From Pedobacter zeae (GTDB lineage: Bacteria > Bacteroidota > Bacteroidia > Sphingobacteriales > Sphingobacteriaceae), in the NCBI RefSeq assembly GCF_014196715.1, contig NZ_JACIEF010000001.1, positions 912,872 through 976,871 on the forward strand: a stretch of DNA of 64,000 nt, written 5' to 3'. The position numbers and the translations under genes are program-made. Below, piece after piece: positions 53,094 through 62,246 of the stretch. The stretch's first letter is position 1, and the number at the start of each line of letters is the position of its first letter. The notes beneath the pieces are model-generated. The model had not been told where the DNA came from, did not search any database, and saw only the letters and a program-made list of their open reading frames with translations.

Positions 53094-54584
53094 TTAGTCC
53101 TCCGCATTTACCCTGGCCGCTTTTACAGCCCTGTTCCAGCCTTTTATTCTTTCTGTATTGTCTATGCCTTCTTCAGCCGTGAAAGTTCTGTTTATTTTCC
53201 ATTGCTTGCGGATCTGGTCGATATTTTCCCAAAAACCCGTAGCCAGGCCTGCCAGGTAAGCAGCACCTATGGCCGTTACCTCGGTAACTTCCGGCCTGAT
53301 GACCTCGCACTTTAAAAGATCTGCCTGAAACTGCATCAATAAATCGTTTGCGGTAACACCGCCATCTACGCGGAGTTCGGTGATATTTACCCCTGCGTCA
53401 GCTTCCATGGCCTTTAATACATCCATGGTTTGGTAAGCAATGCTCTCTAAGGCAGCCCTTGCAATGTGCGATTTATTTGTTCCCCTCGTTAATCCGGTTA
53501 TTGTTCCGCGCGCATGCTGGTCCCAATGTGGTGCACCTAAACCTGCAAAAGCAGGCACTACGTATACACCATCGGTATCTTTTACCTTTTTAGCCAGGGT
53601 TTCTACATCGGCCGACCTTGAAATAAAACCCATCTCGTCCCTCAACCATTGTACAACCGCACCGCCTATAAAAATACTTCCTTCAAGTGCATAATTTACC
53701 TGACCGTTAATTTGCCAGGCGATGGTGGTTAAAAGGTTATTGGCAGAAATCCGTGGTTTTTCCCCGATATTCATCAGCATGAAACAGCCTGTGCCATAGG
53801 TATTTTTTACCATACCTGTTTCAGTACACATCTGGCCAAACAGCGCCGATTGCTGGTCGCCGGCTATGCCTGCTATCGGGATTTTAGCGGCCAGTATTCT
53901 TCCTGCCGTTTCGCCATAAACCTCGCTTGATGATTTTACCTCAGGAAGCATCTCTTTCGGGATAGAAAATAATTCGAGCAGTTCTTCATCCCAGTTAAGG
54001 GTATGGATGTTATAAAGCATGGTACGCGAGGCGTTGGTTACATCGGTAACATGTTTCCCGCCGGCTGTTAATTTCCAGATCAACCAGGTATCTATTGTAC
54101 CGAAGGCCAGTTTTCCTGCTTCGGCCTTTTCCCTTGCGCCTTCTACATTTTCCAAAATCCATCTGGCTTTGGTTGCAGAAAAATAAGAATCGATAATCAG
54201 ACCGGTTTTTTCCTGGATTTTTCCTGCTAAACCTTTAGCCTTAATTTCATCACAATAGGCAGAAGTACGCCTGTCTTGCCAAACAATGGCGTTATAAATG
54301 GGCATTCCACTTTCTTTATCCCATACCACGGTAGTTTCGCGCTGGTTGGTAATGCCAATGGCGGCTATATCGTTTACCGTAAGGCTCGCTTTAACAATTA
54401 CTTCGGTAACAACAGCCAGCTGTGTCGACCAGATTTCCATAGGGTCGTGTTCTACCCATCCGGCTTTCGGGTATACCTGAGTGAATTCTTTTTGTGCAAT
54501 GGCAACAATTTCGCCATTGTGGTTAAAAATAATGGCTCTCGAACTTGTGGTTCCCTGATCGATAGACAAGATGTATTTGCTCAT
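53094..54584 (-). CDS. glpK: Glycerol kinase
   Basis: A 496-residue FGGY kinase that phosphorylates glycerol to glycerol 3-phosphate, trapping it. The N-terminal signature [17 protein letters not shown] and [13 protein letters not shown] are clear, and [12 protein letters not shown] and [18 protein letters not shown] are core motifs. It starts 46 bases after glpD. With glpF it forms the uptake half of the glycerol module. Confidence 0.96.
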   Translation of the reverse strand: MSKYILSIDQGTTSSRAIIFNHNGEIVAIAQKEFTQVYPKAGWVEHDPMEIWSTQLAVVTEVIVKASLTVNDIAAIGITNQRETTVVWDKESGMPIYNAIVWQDRRTSAYCDEIKAKGLAGKIQEKTGLIIDSYFSATKARWILENVEGAREKAEAGKLAFGTIDTWLIWKLTAGGKHVTDVTNASRTMLYNIHTLNWDEELLELFSIPKEMLPEVKSSSEVYGETAGRILAAKIPIAGIAGDQQSALFGQMCTETGMVKNTYGTGCFMLMNIGEKPRISANNLLTTIAWQINGQVNYALEGSIFIGGAVVQWLRDEMGFISRSADVETLAKKVKDTDGVYVVPAFAGLGAPHWDQHARGTITGLTRGTNKSHIARAALESIAYQTMDVLKAMEADAGVNITELRVDGGVTANDLLMQFQADLLKCEVIRPEVTEVTAIGAAYLAGLATGFWENIDQIRKQWKINRTFTAEEGIDNTERIKGWNRAVKAARVNAED

Positions 54585-54630
54585 AATTAAGAATTTGGTT
54601 AGAGGGTTATGCCTTCTCGGTTATAATAGG

Positions 54631-56187
54631 TTAATGATAAAGGTAACCATCAGCTAGTTTATTAAATGTTTCAATTTGCTCGACCTCCCAACGCTCATCT
54701 GCAGATAATTCTTTCGAGAGGAGTGAGGCCACCCTTGGTGCCATACTTTTCGCAGCCTGCGCATCAATAAATAATACCCTAAGTCTTCTGCTTAAAATAT
54801 CCTCTACGGTTTCGGCCATTTCGTTCCTTGCTGACCAAATTACTTCGGCTTCAACAAAGGGGAAAGATGGATGTAACTGCTGCCCAAGGCTTGGGTTTTG
54901 TTTGATTAAAGCTTCAATTTTATCCCGGTCAGATCCATATATCGATAAATGATCATCTTCCTTCATGAGTTGGCTTCCGTGAATGCTCAGATTTTCTGTT
55001 ATACATACTTTCGGTTCTAAACCGGCCTGTTTAATGGCTAAGTCTACAGTTTCTTGGGCCATGCGACGGTAGGTTGTCCATTTTCCACCGGTTATGGTAA
55101 TCAATCCCTTTGCCGAAACAATCAGTTTATGGTCTCTGCTGATTTCTTTTGTGCTGTTCCCATCGCCATTTGTTGGTGCTGCCAGTGGTCTTAAGCCAGA
55201 GAATACGCTCAATATATCTTTTTCCTGTGGCTTGCGGTTGAAGTAACCAGCGGCGGTACCCATAATAAAATCTACTTCTTCTTTTAAAGCGTGTGGTTCA
55301 AGGCTATGCTCGTTCAGTGGGGTATCGGTGGTACCTACAAGTAAATGTTCGTGCCAGGGAACTGCAAATAATACACGGCCATCAGATGTTTTTGGAATCA
55401 TCAACGCCGACTCGCTGTTTAAGAAACTTTTTTCCAGCACTACATGAACACCCTGGCTTGGGCGCACCAGTTTTTTTGTGTTGGGATTGTTCATCAGCAG
55501 GATATCATCCACAAAAACCCCGGTGGCATTGATTACTATTTTGCCTGTAAACTGGGATTTCAAGCCCGTAATGGTATCTTTTGTTTCAATACCAGTAACG
55601 GTTTCGCCATTTTTTAATAAACCGGTTACTTTTGTGTAGTTTAATAGTGTAGCTCCTTTTTCAATGGCTGTTTGAGCAATATTGATGGCTAAACGGGCAT
55701 CGTCAAACTTTCCGTCGTAATACCTGATGCTGCCTTTTAAACCTTTTGCTTTAATGCCGGGCATCATGGCCAGCGTTTCCTTTTTAGAGAAATAGCTGGA
55801 TTTGCCGAAGCTGTATTTTCCTGCCAGCCAATCGTACAGGGTAAGCCCTGTTAAATATTTAATAATGGAAAACCAATTGTAGCAGGGGATCAGGAATGCT
55901 TCTTTATGTACGAGGTGTTTAGCGTTCTGTTGTAATAACCCACGCTCTTTAAGGGCATGTCTCACCAGTCCGATATCTCCCTGGGCCAAATAGCGCACCC
56001 CTCCGTGCACCAGCTTTGTGCTCCGGCTCGATGTTCCTTTTGCATAATCAGCCTGTTCTACCAATAAGGTTTTATAGCCACGGCTGGCTGCATCAAGTGC
56101 TGTACCCAGGCCCGTTGCCCCACCACCAATGATAATCAGGTCCCAATTTATGTTTTCTGCAATGAGCGGCTGGTGTAATCTTTTCAT
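54631..56187 (-). CDS. glpD: Aerobic glycerol-3-phosphate dehydrogenase
   Basis: A 518-residue FAD enzyme of the membrane that oxidises glycerol 3-phosphate to dihydroxyacetone phosphate and feeds electrons to quinone. The FAD motif is LIIIGGGATGLGTALDAASRG, then STKLVHGGVRYL; GGKWTTYRRMAQ follows in the second half with a C-terminal helical domain. It is the first gene of the minus-strand glp operon and is divergent from the repressor gene with 158 bases between starts. Confidence 0.95.
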   Translation of the reverse strand: MKRLHQPLIAENINWDLIIIGGGATGLGTALDAASRGYKTLLVEQADYAKGTSSRSTKLVHGGVRYLAQGDIGLVRHALKERGLLQQNAKHLVHKEAFLIPCYNWFSIIKYLTGLTLYDWLAGKYSFGKSSYFSKKETLAMMPGIKAKGLKGSIRYYDGKFDDARLAINIAQTAIEKGATLLNYTKVTGLLKNGETVTGIETKDTITGLKSQFTGKIVINATGVFVDDILLMNNPNTKKLVRPSQGVHVVLEKSFLNSESALMIPKTSDGRVLFAVPWHEHLLVGTTDTPLNEHSLEPHALKEEVDFIMGTAAGYFNRKPQEKDILSVFSGLRPLAAPTNGDGNSTKEISRDHKLIVSAKGLITITGGKWTTYRRMAQETVDLAIKQAGLEPKVCITENLSIHGSQLMKEDDHLSIYGSDRDKIEALIKQNPSLGQQLHPSFPFVEAEVIWSARNEMAETVEDILSRRLRVLFIDAQAAKSMAPRVASLLSKELSADERWEVEQIETFNKLADGYLYH

Positions 56188-56315
56188 TCTTATGATTAAA
56201 AGTAATAAATCGAAACAATACGCAATTATAAGAAATCATAATCGGAATAATATAATATCTTCGTGAAAAAATTATTAATTATTTGATCAAAATATTCTAA
56301 AGACTGTTTTTATTG

Positions 56316-56338
56316 TTAATTTGCAGGCTGCAAATTAA
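56316..56338. promoter_or_regulatory. Palindrome directly before the glpR-type ATG
   Basis: TTAATTTGCA (56316-56325) faces its exact complement TGCAAATTAA (56329-56338), separated by GGC. It ends 7 bases before the ATG at 56346 and overlaps a near -7 element (TAATTTG). It is a natural candidate for an operator of the encoded DeoR-type repressor, controlling itself and perhaps glpD. Confidence 0.5.
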
Positions 56339-56345
56339 ATATACT

Positions 56346-57110
56346 ATGATGAATTTGGCTGAAAGGCACCAGTTTATATTAAGTCGCCTGCAACGTGATC
56401 AATACATAAATGTAGTCGATTTATGTAAGGAGTTGAAAGTATCTTCCGTAACAATAAGAAAGGATTTAAAACTACTTGAGGATAAGAGTCTGTTATTTAG
56501 AACCCATGGTGGTGCTACCGTAAATAATCCATACACGGTAGACCGCCCGGTTAATGAGAAAGAAAAATTACAATCTACCGAAAAAAATAAAATAGGTATA
56601 GCTGCTGCAGCCTTATTAAATGAAAATGATTCAATCGTTATCGCCTCAGGTACTACGGTGCTTTATTTTGCGAAGAACATTGCGCCTGCAACAAACTTAA
56701 CCGTAGTTACTTCTGCATTAAATGTGGCCTTAGAATTAATGCGCGAACCAAGTATCGAAGTGATTCAGTTGGGTGGCCTGTTAAGAAAAAGTTCCTCATC
56801 GGTAATGGGTGCCTATGCTGAACAGGTTTTACAGGATTTTTATTTCAACAAGCTGTTTTTGGGGGTAGATGGCATTGACCTGGATTTCGGATTAACCACC
56901 ACAAATGCCATGGAGGCTCATTTGAACCGAAAAATGATCGCTGCATCACAAAAAACAATTGTACTTGCAGATTCAACCAAATTTGGGAAACGGGGCTTTG
57001 GAAAAATATGCGGGTTAGAAGAAATTGATCATATTATTACCGATAAAGGAATTTCTGAACAAATTGTTAAACATTTAGAGAGTTTAGGTGTTACTGTTAC
57101 TATCGTATAG
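56346..57110 (+). CDS. glpR: DeoR-family repressor, GlpR-type
   Basis: A 254-residue DeoR-family regulator. The winged-helix N-terminus ILSRLQRDQYINVVDLCKELKVSSVTIRKDLKLLEDKSLLFRTHGGA (in parts) is typical; the C-terminal sugar-phosphate sensing domain has ASGTTVLYFAKNI and GLTTTNAMEAHLNRKMI. It is divergent from the glpD-glpK-glpF genes, so it most likely represses them and is released by glycerol 3-phosphate. Start at 56346; a second ATG follows at 56349. Confidence 0.88.
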   Translation: MMNLAERHQFILSRLQRDQYINVVDLCKELKVSSVTIRKDLKLLEDKSLLFRTHGGATVNNPYTVDRPVNEKEKLQSTEKNKIGIAAAALLNENDSIVIASGTTVLYFAKNIAPATNLTVVTSALNVALELMREPSIEVIQLGGLLRKSSSSVMGAYAEQVLQDFYFNKLFLGVDGIDLDFGLTTTNAMEAHLNRKMIAASQKTIVLADSTKFGKRGFGKICGLEEIDHIITDKGISEQIVKHLESLGVTVTIV

Positions 57111-57155
57111 TGCATTCCACACGAGAACGGTATAATCCAAACATATAATTTGAAC

Positions 57156-57545
57156 ATGGAAAGAAAACGAATACACATTTTAGAAGACGATCAGGAGATC
57201 AGAAACGTTATTGAAATCCTTTTAAAGGATGAGGGGTTTGAACTGCAGCTTTCATCATCATTTGAGGAATTAAAGAAAAACATTCAGGACGCAATGCCCG
57301 ATCTTTTCTTGCTTGATGTCATGTTGCCGGATGGAAACGGAGCAGAAATCTGCGAAGATTTAAAAAATGATATTTTTACTAAACACATTCCAATCATTGT
57401 AATGTCTGCGCAAAACAACAGCCAACAAAAGGCCATTGATGCATTAGCTGATGATTATATCAGTAAACCTTTTGATATCGATGATATTTTAAAGCGTATT
57501 AACGCCCAATTGAAGCGAAGTGCTGAAAACAGCGTTAAAAGTTAA
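57156..57545 (+). CDS. Stand-alone response regulator receiver protein
   Basis: A 129-residue CheY-like receiver without an output domain. It starts at 57156. The acidic pocket is HILEDDQE, the phosphoacceptor is Asp54 in LFLLDVMLPDGNG, the conserved Ser is in VMSAQNN, and the Lys in YISKPFDIDD. It is 45 bases past glpR on the same strand but no kinase is nearby, so its partner is unknown. It may relay phosphate or bind an unlinked protein. Confidence 0.88.
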   Translation: MERKRIHILEDDQEIRNVIEILLKDEGFELQLSSSFEELKKNIQDAMPDLFLLDVMLPDGNGAEICEDLKNDIFTKHIPIIVMSAQNNSQQKAIDALADDYISKPFDIDDILKRINAQLKRSAENSVKS

Positions 57546-57600
57546 TTGAAAATTAGCAGCCTGTTTAAAATCAATATAAGCTAGATAGATAAAAGAAATG

Positions 57601-57644
57601 TCGTCATTGCGAGAAGGCTTTGTCCTTCCTTCCCGTAATGACGA
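57601..57644. repeat. Dispersed TCGTCATT...AATGACGA hairpin element
   Basis: TCGTCATT (57601-57608) and AATGACGA (57637-57644) are exact complements, with an inner GAAGG/CCTTC stem. It is in the convergent gap between the receiver gene and the alcohol dehydrogenase gene. Confidence 0.7.
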
Positions 57645-57763
57645 TTTTTGGAGGAATGAATACCGTTGCATTTTCCTGTTATTTTATTCATTTTATACAA
57701 TAAATTAACCTTCAGGATAGCATAGTACAACCTCTGTTTGATGAAAGTGATTTATGGTGGTCA

Positions 57764-58777
57764 TTAATATTCGATTACCACTTTACCAATAGTTTTTCCG
57801 CTTTCTAGTAAACGATGGGCTTCCTTTAGGTTTTCTACTGTAAATCCTTTCAGGGTAGTATTTAATGTGGTTTTAAGCGTGCCATTATCAAGTAATGAGG
57901 CGAGTTTGTTTAAAATATGGTGCTGCTCTTCCATATCGTCGGTTTGGTACATCGAACGGGTGTACATCAGTTCCCAAGAAAAAGTAACGCTTTTGTTTTT
58001 TAATTTGTTTAAAGCAATAGGGCTGGCTGATCCGGTGATAGAAACGATATGGCCCTGCGGTTTAATCAGTTCTACCAGGTCATCCCAATAGCTGTTCAGG
58101 TCTACAAAATCGAGAATAAAATCTACTTCTTTAAAACCTGCTGCCCGTACTTCTTCAACCAGGTTTTTATGGTCGACCACCACATCGGCCCCCATGGCTT
58201 TACACCAGTCTTTTGTTTCCGGTCTAGAGGCGGTAGTAATTACTTTAAGGCCGCTTATTTTTTTTGCAAGCTGTATGGCAATAGACCCTACGCCACCGGC
58301 GCCACCTATAATCAGAATGCTTTTACCATTGTCTTTTTGATTGTTCATCCGGATACGGTCGTACAGCGATTCCCATGCTGTAAGTGCCGTTAAGGGCATA
58401 GCAGCAGCTTCCGCACTACTTAGCTTAACGGGTTTTAGGCCTGCAATCCGTTCATCTATCAATTGATATTCGCTATTGGAGCCACTACGGGTAAGATCGC
58501 CGGCATAATAAACCTCATCTCCGGGTTTAAAAAAAGTTACACCTTCTCCAATAGCCTCTACTGTTCCTGTTGCATCCCATCCAATTACTTTGGGATTTTC
58601 CAATATGGTATCTTTTGCACTGTTCTGACGGATTTTAAAATCAACCGGATTTACGCTGATGGCCTTAATTTTTACAAGGATATCGCGCCCTTTTGCTTCA
58701 GGGATCGGGGTTTCAAATTCAATAAAACTTTCGCTTTCGTTAATGGGTAATGAGGTTTTAAATCCTATCGCTTTCAT
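57764..58777 (-). CDS. MDR-superfamily alcohol dehydrogenase/quinone reductase
   Basis: A 337-residue medium-chain dehydrogenase/reductase. GroES-like N-terminal domain (DILVKIKAISVNPVDFKIRQ, VIGWDATGTVEAIGEG) and a Rossmann domain with LIIGGAGGVGSIAIQLAKKI. The typical structural and catalytic zinc cysteines are not evident, so it resembles the zinc-free quinone oxidoreductase/zeta-crystallin branch and should use NADPH. The opposite strand carries the AraC gene with a shared divergent promoter region. Confidence 0.85.
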   Translation of the reverse strand: MKAIGFKTSLPINESESFIEFETPIPEAKGRDILVKIKAISVNPVDFKIRQNSAKDTILENPKVIGWDATGTVEAIGEGVTFFKPGDEVYYAGDLTRSGSNSEYQLIDERIAGLKPVKLSSAEAAAMPLTALTAWESLYDRIRMNNQKDNGKSILIIGGAGGVGSIAIQLAKKISGLKVITTASRPETKDWCKAMGADVVVDHKNLVEEVRAAGFKEVDFILDFVDLNSYWDDLVELIKPQGHIVSITGSASPIALNKLKNKSVTFSWELMYTRSMYQTDDMEEQHHILNKLASLLDNGTLKTTLNTTLKGFTVENLKEAHRLLESGKTIGKVVIEY

Positions 58778-58823
58778 AGCTTCCTAATTATTTTAATATT
58801 AAGTTATTCTTTTTTTTGTATGG

Positions 58824-58831
58824 CAAATATA
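58824..58831 (-). promoter_or_regulatory. -7 box TATATTTG of the dehydrogenase gene
   Basis: TAnnTTTG match on the minus strand 46 bases before the ATG at 58777. Confidence 0.45.
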
Positions 58832-58876
58832 AACTGCAAAATTTTAATAATCCGGTATAAATTCGCTTTTAATCGG

Positions 58877-58884
58877 TAAATTTG
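58877..58884 (+). promoter_or_regulatory. -7 box TAAATTTG of the AraC-family gene
   Basis: TAnnTTTG match 18 bases before the ATG at 58903. Confidence 0.5.
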
Positions 58885-58902
58885 TGCCTGGTTTTTTACA
58901 GT

Positions 58903-59742
58903 ATGATTAAAGAAACTTTATACGAGCCATACGAAATTGTATATCAAAAGCTTGATGAATGCCCGAAATATGGCCATAAGCACCTGTTTTTCGAACTGGT
59001 TTATATTTTATCGGGTAGTGGTAAACAATGCATCAATAATAACAAGTTTGACTATCGTGCCGGGCACATGTTCCTGATCACGCCGGATGATTGTCATTCT
59101 TTCGATATTGAAAACACAACCGAATTTTTCTTTCTACGCTTTGGCAACGTATACCTGCGCTCCAAAGATTTTAATACCGACGATTTGAAAAGAATGGAAT
59201 ATATCCTTCAAAATGCCAGCCACCAGCCTGGATGTATACTTAAAAACTTTTCAGACAAGCCCCTGGTTAAATCATTGATTGAGGCCATGATTGCGGAATA
59301 TGTAAACCGCGATATTTATAACAAAGAATTGATCACCAAAATGGTCGATACCATGATTGTACTGGTAGCACGTAATATTGCCAAATACCTGCCCGCTGGT
59401 ATTAAGGAAGATTCTGAACAAAAAACACTTGATCTGTTAAACTATATCCAGGCAAACATCTACAATCCAGAGAAACTCAGGGCCGAAAAGCTCAGTGCCG
59501 AATTCGGAATCTCAGAAAATTACTTCGGCAAATATTTTAAAAAGCAGACGAAAGAAACGTTACAGCAATACATTGCCAATTTGAGGATCAAACTGATAGA
59601 AGCCCGTTTACGTTTTAGCGATATGCGGATCAACGAAATTGCTTTCGAACTTGGTTTTACCGATGAGAGCCATTTGAACAAATTTTTTAAATCGCACAAG
59701 GGTATGAGCCTTAAAGCTTACAGGAGCTCGGTAGCGAGTTAA
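58903..59742 (+). CDS. AraC-family transcriptional regulator
   Basis: A 279-residue AraC regulator from the ATG at 58903. The N-terminal half is a cupin-like effector domain (HKHLFFELVYILSGSGKQCINNNKFDYRAGHMFLITPDDCH split over strands). The C-terminal ~100 residues carry two HTH units, LSAEFGISENYFGKYFKKQT and INEIAFELGFTDESHLNKFFKSHKG, the second the AraC signature. It is divergent from the dehydrogenase gene and likely controls it. Effector unknown. Confidence 0.88.
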   Translation: MIKETLYEPYEIVYQKLDECPKYGHKHLFFELVYILSGSGKQCINNNKFDYRAGHMFLITPDDCHSFDIENTTEFFFLRFGNVYLRSKDFNTDDLKRMEYILQNASHQPGCILKNFSDKPLVKSLIEAMIAEYVNRDIYNKELITKMVDTMIVLVARNIAKYLPAGIKEDSEQKTLDLLNYIQANIYNPEKLRAEKLSAEFGISENYFGKYFKKQTKETLQQYIANLRIKLIEARLRFSDMRINEIAFELGFTDESHLNKFFKSHKGMSLKAYRSSVAS

Positions 59743-59752
59743 AGGTTATAAT

Positions 59753-62137
59753 TTACTGCGTCCGTTTCTTTTCTTCTTCACTCGCTGAAGTTCTTTTCCT
59801 TACGGCAGTTGGATTACCGCCCAACCGGTAAGAGAAGCTTAACGTAACACTGCGCGTGTCGTTTTTTTCAATAAAACCATTTTTCTGATCCTGGTAATCA
59901 ACATCGATCCGGTAGGCATTACTGTAAAAAATGTCGTTTACAGCAAGCCTGATTGTTCCTTGTCCCTTAAGTAATGTTTTTCGTAGTCCGGCACTTATAT
60001 CGTACAACCGTGCAATATGGTAAATGCCCTGTATGGTAGGGGAAGAATACCATGCGCTGATTTCGGCCTTGAGCCCCTGTGCCTTGTTCAGGGTAAAGGC
60101 GTGGTTAGAACTTAAATAAATGCCCCAAGCGTGGTAATCGTAACGGGCCTGCAGGTATCCCGACTTTTCCTGGCGGTAAGAGCCCTGAGCATAATTGTTG
60201 ATTTCCCACCACGAAGTTGGCTTGGTTGGAAAAGAGACTGAAAAACCCATCTCCTGGCTTAGGTCCAGGTTTCTCTGGGTATCATAAAAAAGTTTTGTGG
60301 TATTATCCTGTATGGTGATATTACTGAAATAATTGGTTGTCCGCCTTAAATAAAATGAAATATTATATTGCTGCTTATAGGTATAACCCAGTTCACTGTT
60401 ATAAATAAAGGCAGGTTGCAATGCGGGATTACCCTCAAGGTAAGCGTACGGACTTGTGTAGGATTTAAAAGGGTTAAGCCTCCAATATTCTGGCCGGCTG
60501 ATCCTTGAATTATAATTGAAATTGATTTCGTTGTCTTTATTTACCTTATAAACCACAAAAAGTGTTGGGAAAAGTTTAAAATAGTTGTTCTGGCTATTGG
60601 TGTTTAATACGATCGATCTGCCAGTTGTGCGGGTATATTCGCCACGCAAACCACCTTCAAAACTCCATTTGCCTAAATCTCCTGTAAGGCTGGTGTAAAT
60701 GGCTGATACATTTTCTGAATATTCGAAGCGGTCGCTACGGTTTGGTACCAATTCGGGACCGCTAGCCGGATTGTTATAAAAATCAAAACTGTTGCGTGTA
60801 CGGATACTGCTGTATTTCAGACCCGATTCAAATGTCCATTTCTTCCAGAATTTATCGGTATAATCCAGTTTTCCGGAATAGATATCAATATGCTGATCGG
60901 AAGGGGTAAAGATGTGGTAAGTGTCAGGAAGCAAGCTACCGGTCCCTAATGTTCCGTAAGTATTTACCTGCTGGCTGTTTTTGTTCTGATAGGGTACATA
61001 ATCAAGATCTACATTAATATTCCTGCCATTTGTGTCCAATTTGATTTTGTAATTAAGATTAAAACTATACTGATATGCTTTCCCGTTAGAAAAATTTTGG
61101 GTATGCAGAAGGGAATCAGGCGTAACGGCGTGATTGTTAGTGATAGTGGTTAATATGTTGTTTGGCCTGCTGTTGGCACCGTTGTAACCATTTACCAAAA
61201 TACCGATCACTTGTTGAGCGTTAAGGTTGTAATCGGCACCAATTTTATAACTGTTGGCATTTCCCAGGCGTAAACCCGATTTTTCATTCCGCCAATCAGA
61301 ATAGCCACCAGGAGCATCATAAATGATATATTCACTTTCGTCGTGGTCTTTTTTACGCCTGTTATAGCCATAACTGCCATAAATATTCAATTTATCTTTA
61401 CGGTAGTTGAATACCATGCTCGGGCTATAGCTACTGTAGGTAGATTGTGTATAGGCACCTGAAAGTACCAGGTTAAAACCGTCGCCTTTTGGCTTTTTGG
61501 AAATAATGTTGATTACGGCGCCGCCCTGGGCGTCATACCGGGCAGTAGGGTTGGCAATAATTTCTATTTTGGCAATATTATCTGAAGGCAGGCTGCGGAG
61601 ATAGGCCGCCAGATCTTCGCCCGATAACCTGATCGGTTTATCATCCATATAAATTACCACGTTTTTATTATTTGCCGTTACCCCGCCATCAAAACGTGTT
61701 TGTACGCCCGGTGCTTTACCCAGCGCATCCCAAACTGTTGCACTACTGGCAACAATGCTGTTTTCGACATTAAATATCACCCGGTCTATTTTTCTAACGA
61801 TAAGCGGTTTTGAGGCCGATACCGTTACCTGGTCGAGGGTTTTGTCGTCACTGATCATTACTATGGTAACCGAATCCATTGGAAGATTTATCGGTTTGCT
61901 CATCTCTTTATATCCAACAGCTTTCAGCATTAAAATATAACGGCCTTTTAAAGGCTGCAAGAAACTGAACAGGCCATTTTTTGAAACGTGGAGGGCTAGG
62001 GACGAGTCTGCCTGGCGAAGGCTGATGTTGACCCCGTCAATCGGTTCGCCCTTTTTATCGGTTACCAAACCTTTATGTAATTGCGCAAAAGTGATCAGAG
62101 GAGAAAAGAAAAGAAGGGCAAGGATTAACTTTTTCAT
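59753..62137 (-). CDS. Outer membrane beta-barrel receptor (OMP_b-brl_3)
   Basis: A 794-residue outer membrane protein with signal peptide MKKLILALLFFSPLITFAQ. Order: carboxypeptidase-regulatory-like domain (residues ~20-100, KGLVTDKKGEPIDGVNISLRQ), plug-like domain (~110-225, DQVTVSASKPLIVRKIDRVIF...VINIISKKPKG), then an outer-membrane barrel to the end (EINFNYNSRISRPEYWRLNPF near residue 560). It is TonB-receptor-like but the barrel belongs to the PF14905 group. It is divergent from a histidine kinase/response regulator pair with direct repeats between them, so it is probably the target of that system. Substrate unknown. Confidence 0.85.
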   Translation of the reverse strand: MKKLILALLFFSPLITFAQLHKGLVTDKKGEPIDGVNISLRQADSSLALHVSKNGLFSFLQPLKGRYILMLKAVGYKEMSKPINLPMDSVTIVMISDDKTLDQVTVSASKPLIVRKIDRVIFNVENSIVASSATVWDALGKAPGVQTRFDGGVTANNKNVVIYMDDKPIRLSGEDLAAYLRSLPSDNIAKIEIIANPTARYDAQGGAVINIISKKPKGDGFNLVLSGAYTQSTYSSYSPSMVFNYRKDKLNIYGSYGYNRRKKDHDESEYIIYDAPGGYSDWRNEKSGLRLGNANSYKIGADYNLNAQQVIGILVNGYNGANSRPNNILTTITNNHAVTPDSLLHTQNFSNGKAYQYSFNLNYKIKLDTNGRNINVDLDYVPYQNKNSQQVNTYGTLGTGSLLPDTYHIFTPSDQHIDIYSGKLDYTDKFWKKWTFESGLKYSSIRTRNSFDFYNNPASGPELVPNRSDRFEYSENVSAIYTSLTGDLGKWSFEGGLRGEYTRTTGRSIVLNTNSQNNYFKLFPTLFVVYKVNKDNEINFNYNSRISRPEYWRLNPFKSYTSPYAYLEGNPALQPAFIYNSELGYTYKQQYNISFYLRRTTNYFSNITIQDNTTKLFYDTQRNLDLSQEMGFSVSFPTKPTSWWEINNYAQGSYRQEKSGYLQARYDYHAWGIYLSSNHAFTLNKAQGLKAEISAWYSSPTIQGIYHIARLYDISAGLRKTLLKGQGTIRLAVNDIFYSNAYRIDVDYQDQKNGFIEKNDTRSVTLSFSYRLGGNPTAVRKRTSASEEEKKRTQ

Positions 62138-62141
62138 GTTT

Positions 62142-62149
62142 CAAAACTA
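62142..62149 (-). promoter_or_regulatory. -7 box TAGTTTTG of the beta-barrel gene
   Basis: TAnnTTTG match on the minus strand ending 5 bases before the ATG at 62137. The GTTAA repeats begin 13 bases upstream. Confidence 0.5.
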
Positions 62150-62161
62150 AGTGCCCTGCAT

Positions 62162-62196
62162 GTTAAGTAAAGTTAACCTCAGTTAAATATGGTTAA
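62162..62196. promoter_or_regulatory. Four GTTAA direct repeats at exact 10-bp spacing
   Basis: GTTAA occurs at 62162, 62172, 62182 and 62192, each in the same place of a 10-base period. Repeats spaced by one helical turn are typical of OmpR/PhoB-family response regulator binding sites. They lie between the divergent receptor and histidine kinase genes. They cover the -33 region and upstream of the receptor's promoter, a position that suits an activator. Confidence 0.6.
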
Positions 62197-62246
62197 ATCT
62201 TCCGTGCATACTTTCATTGATAAAATGATTTGTTCAATTTAGAAGG

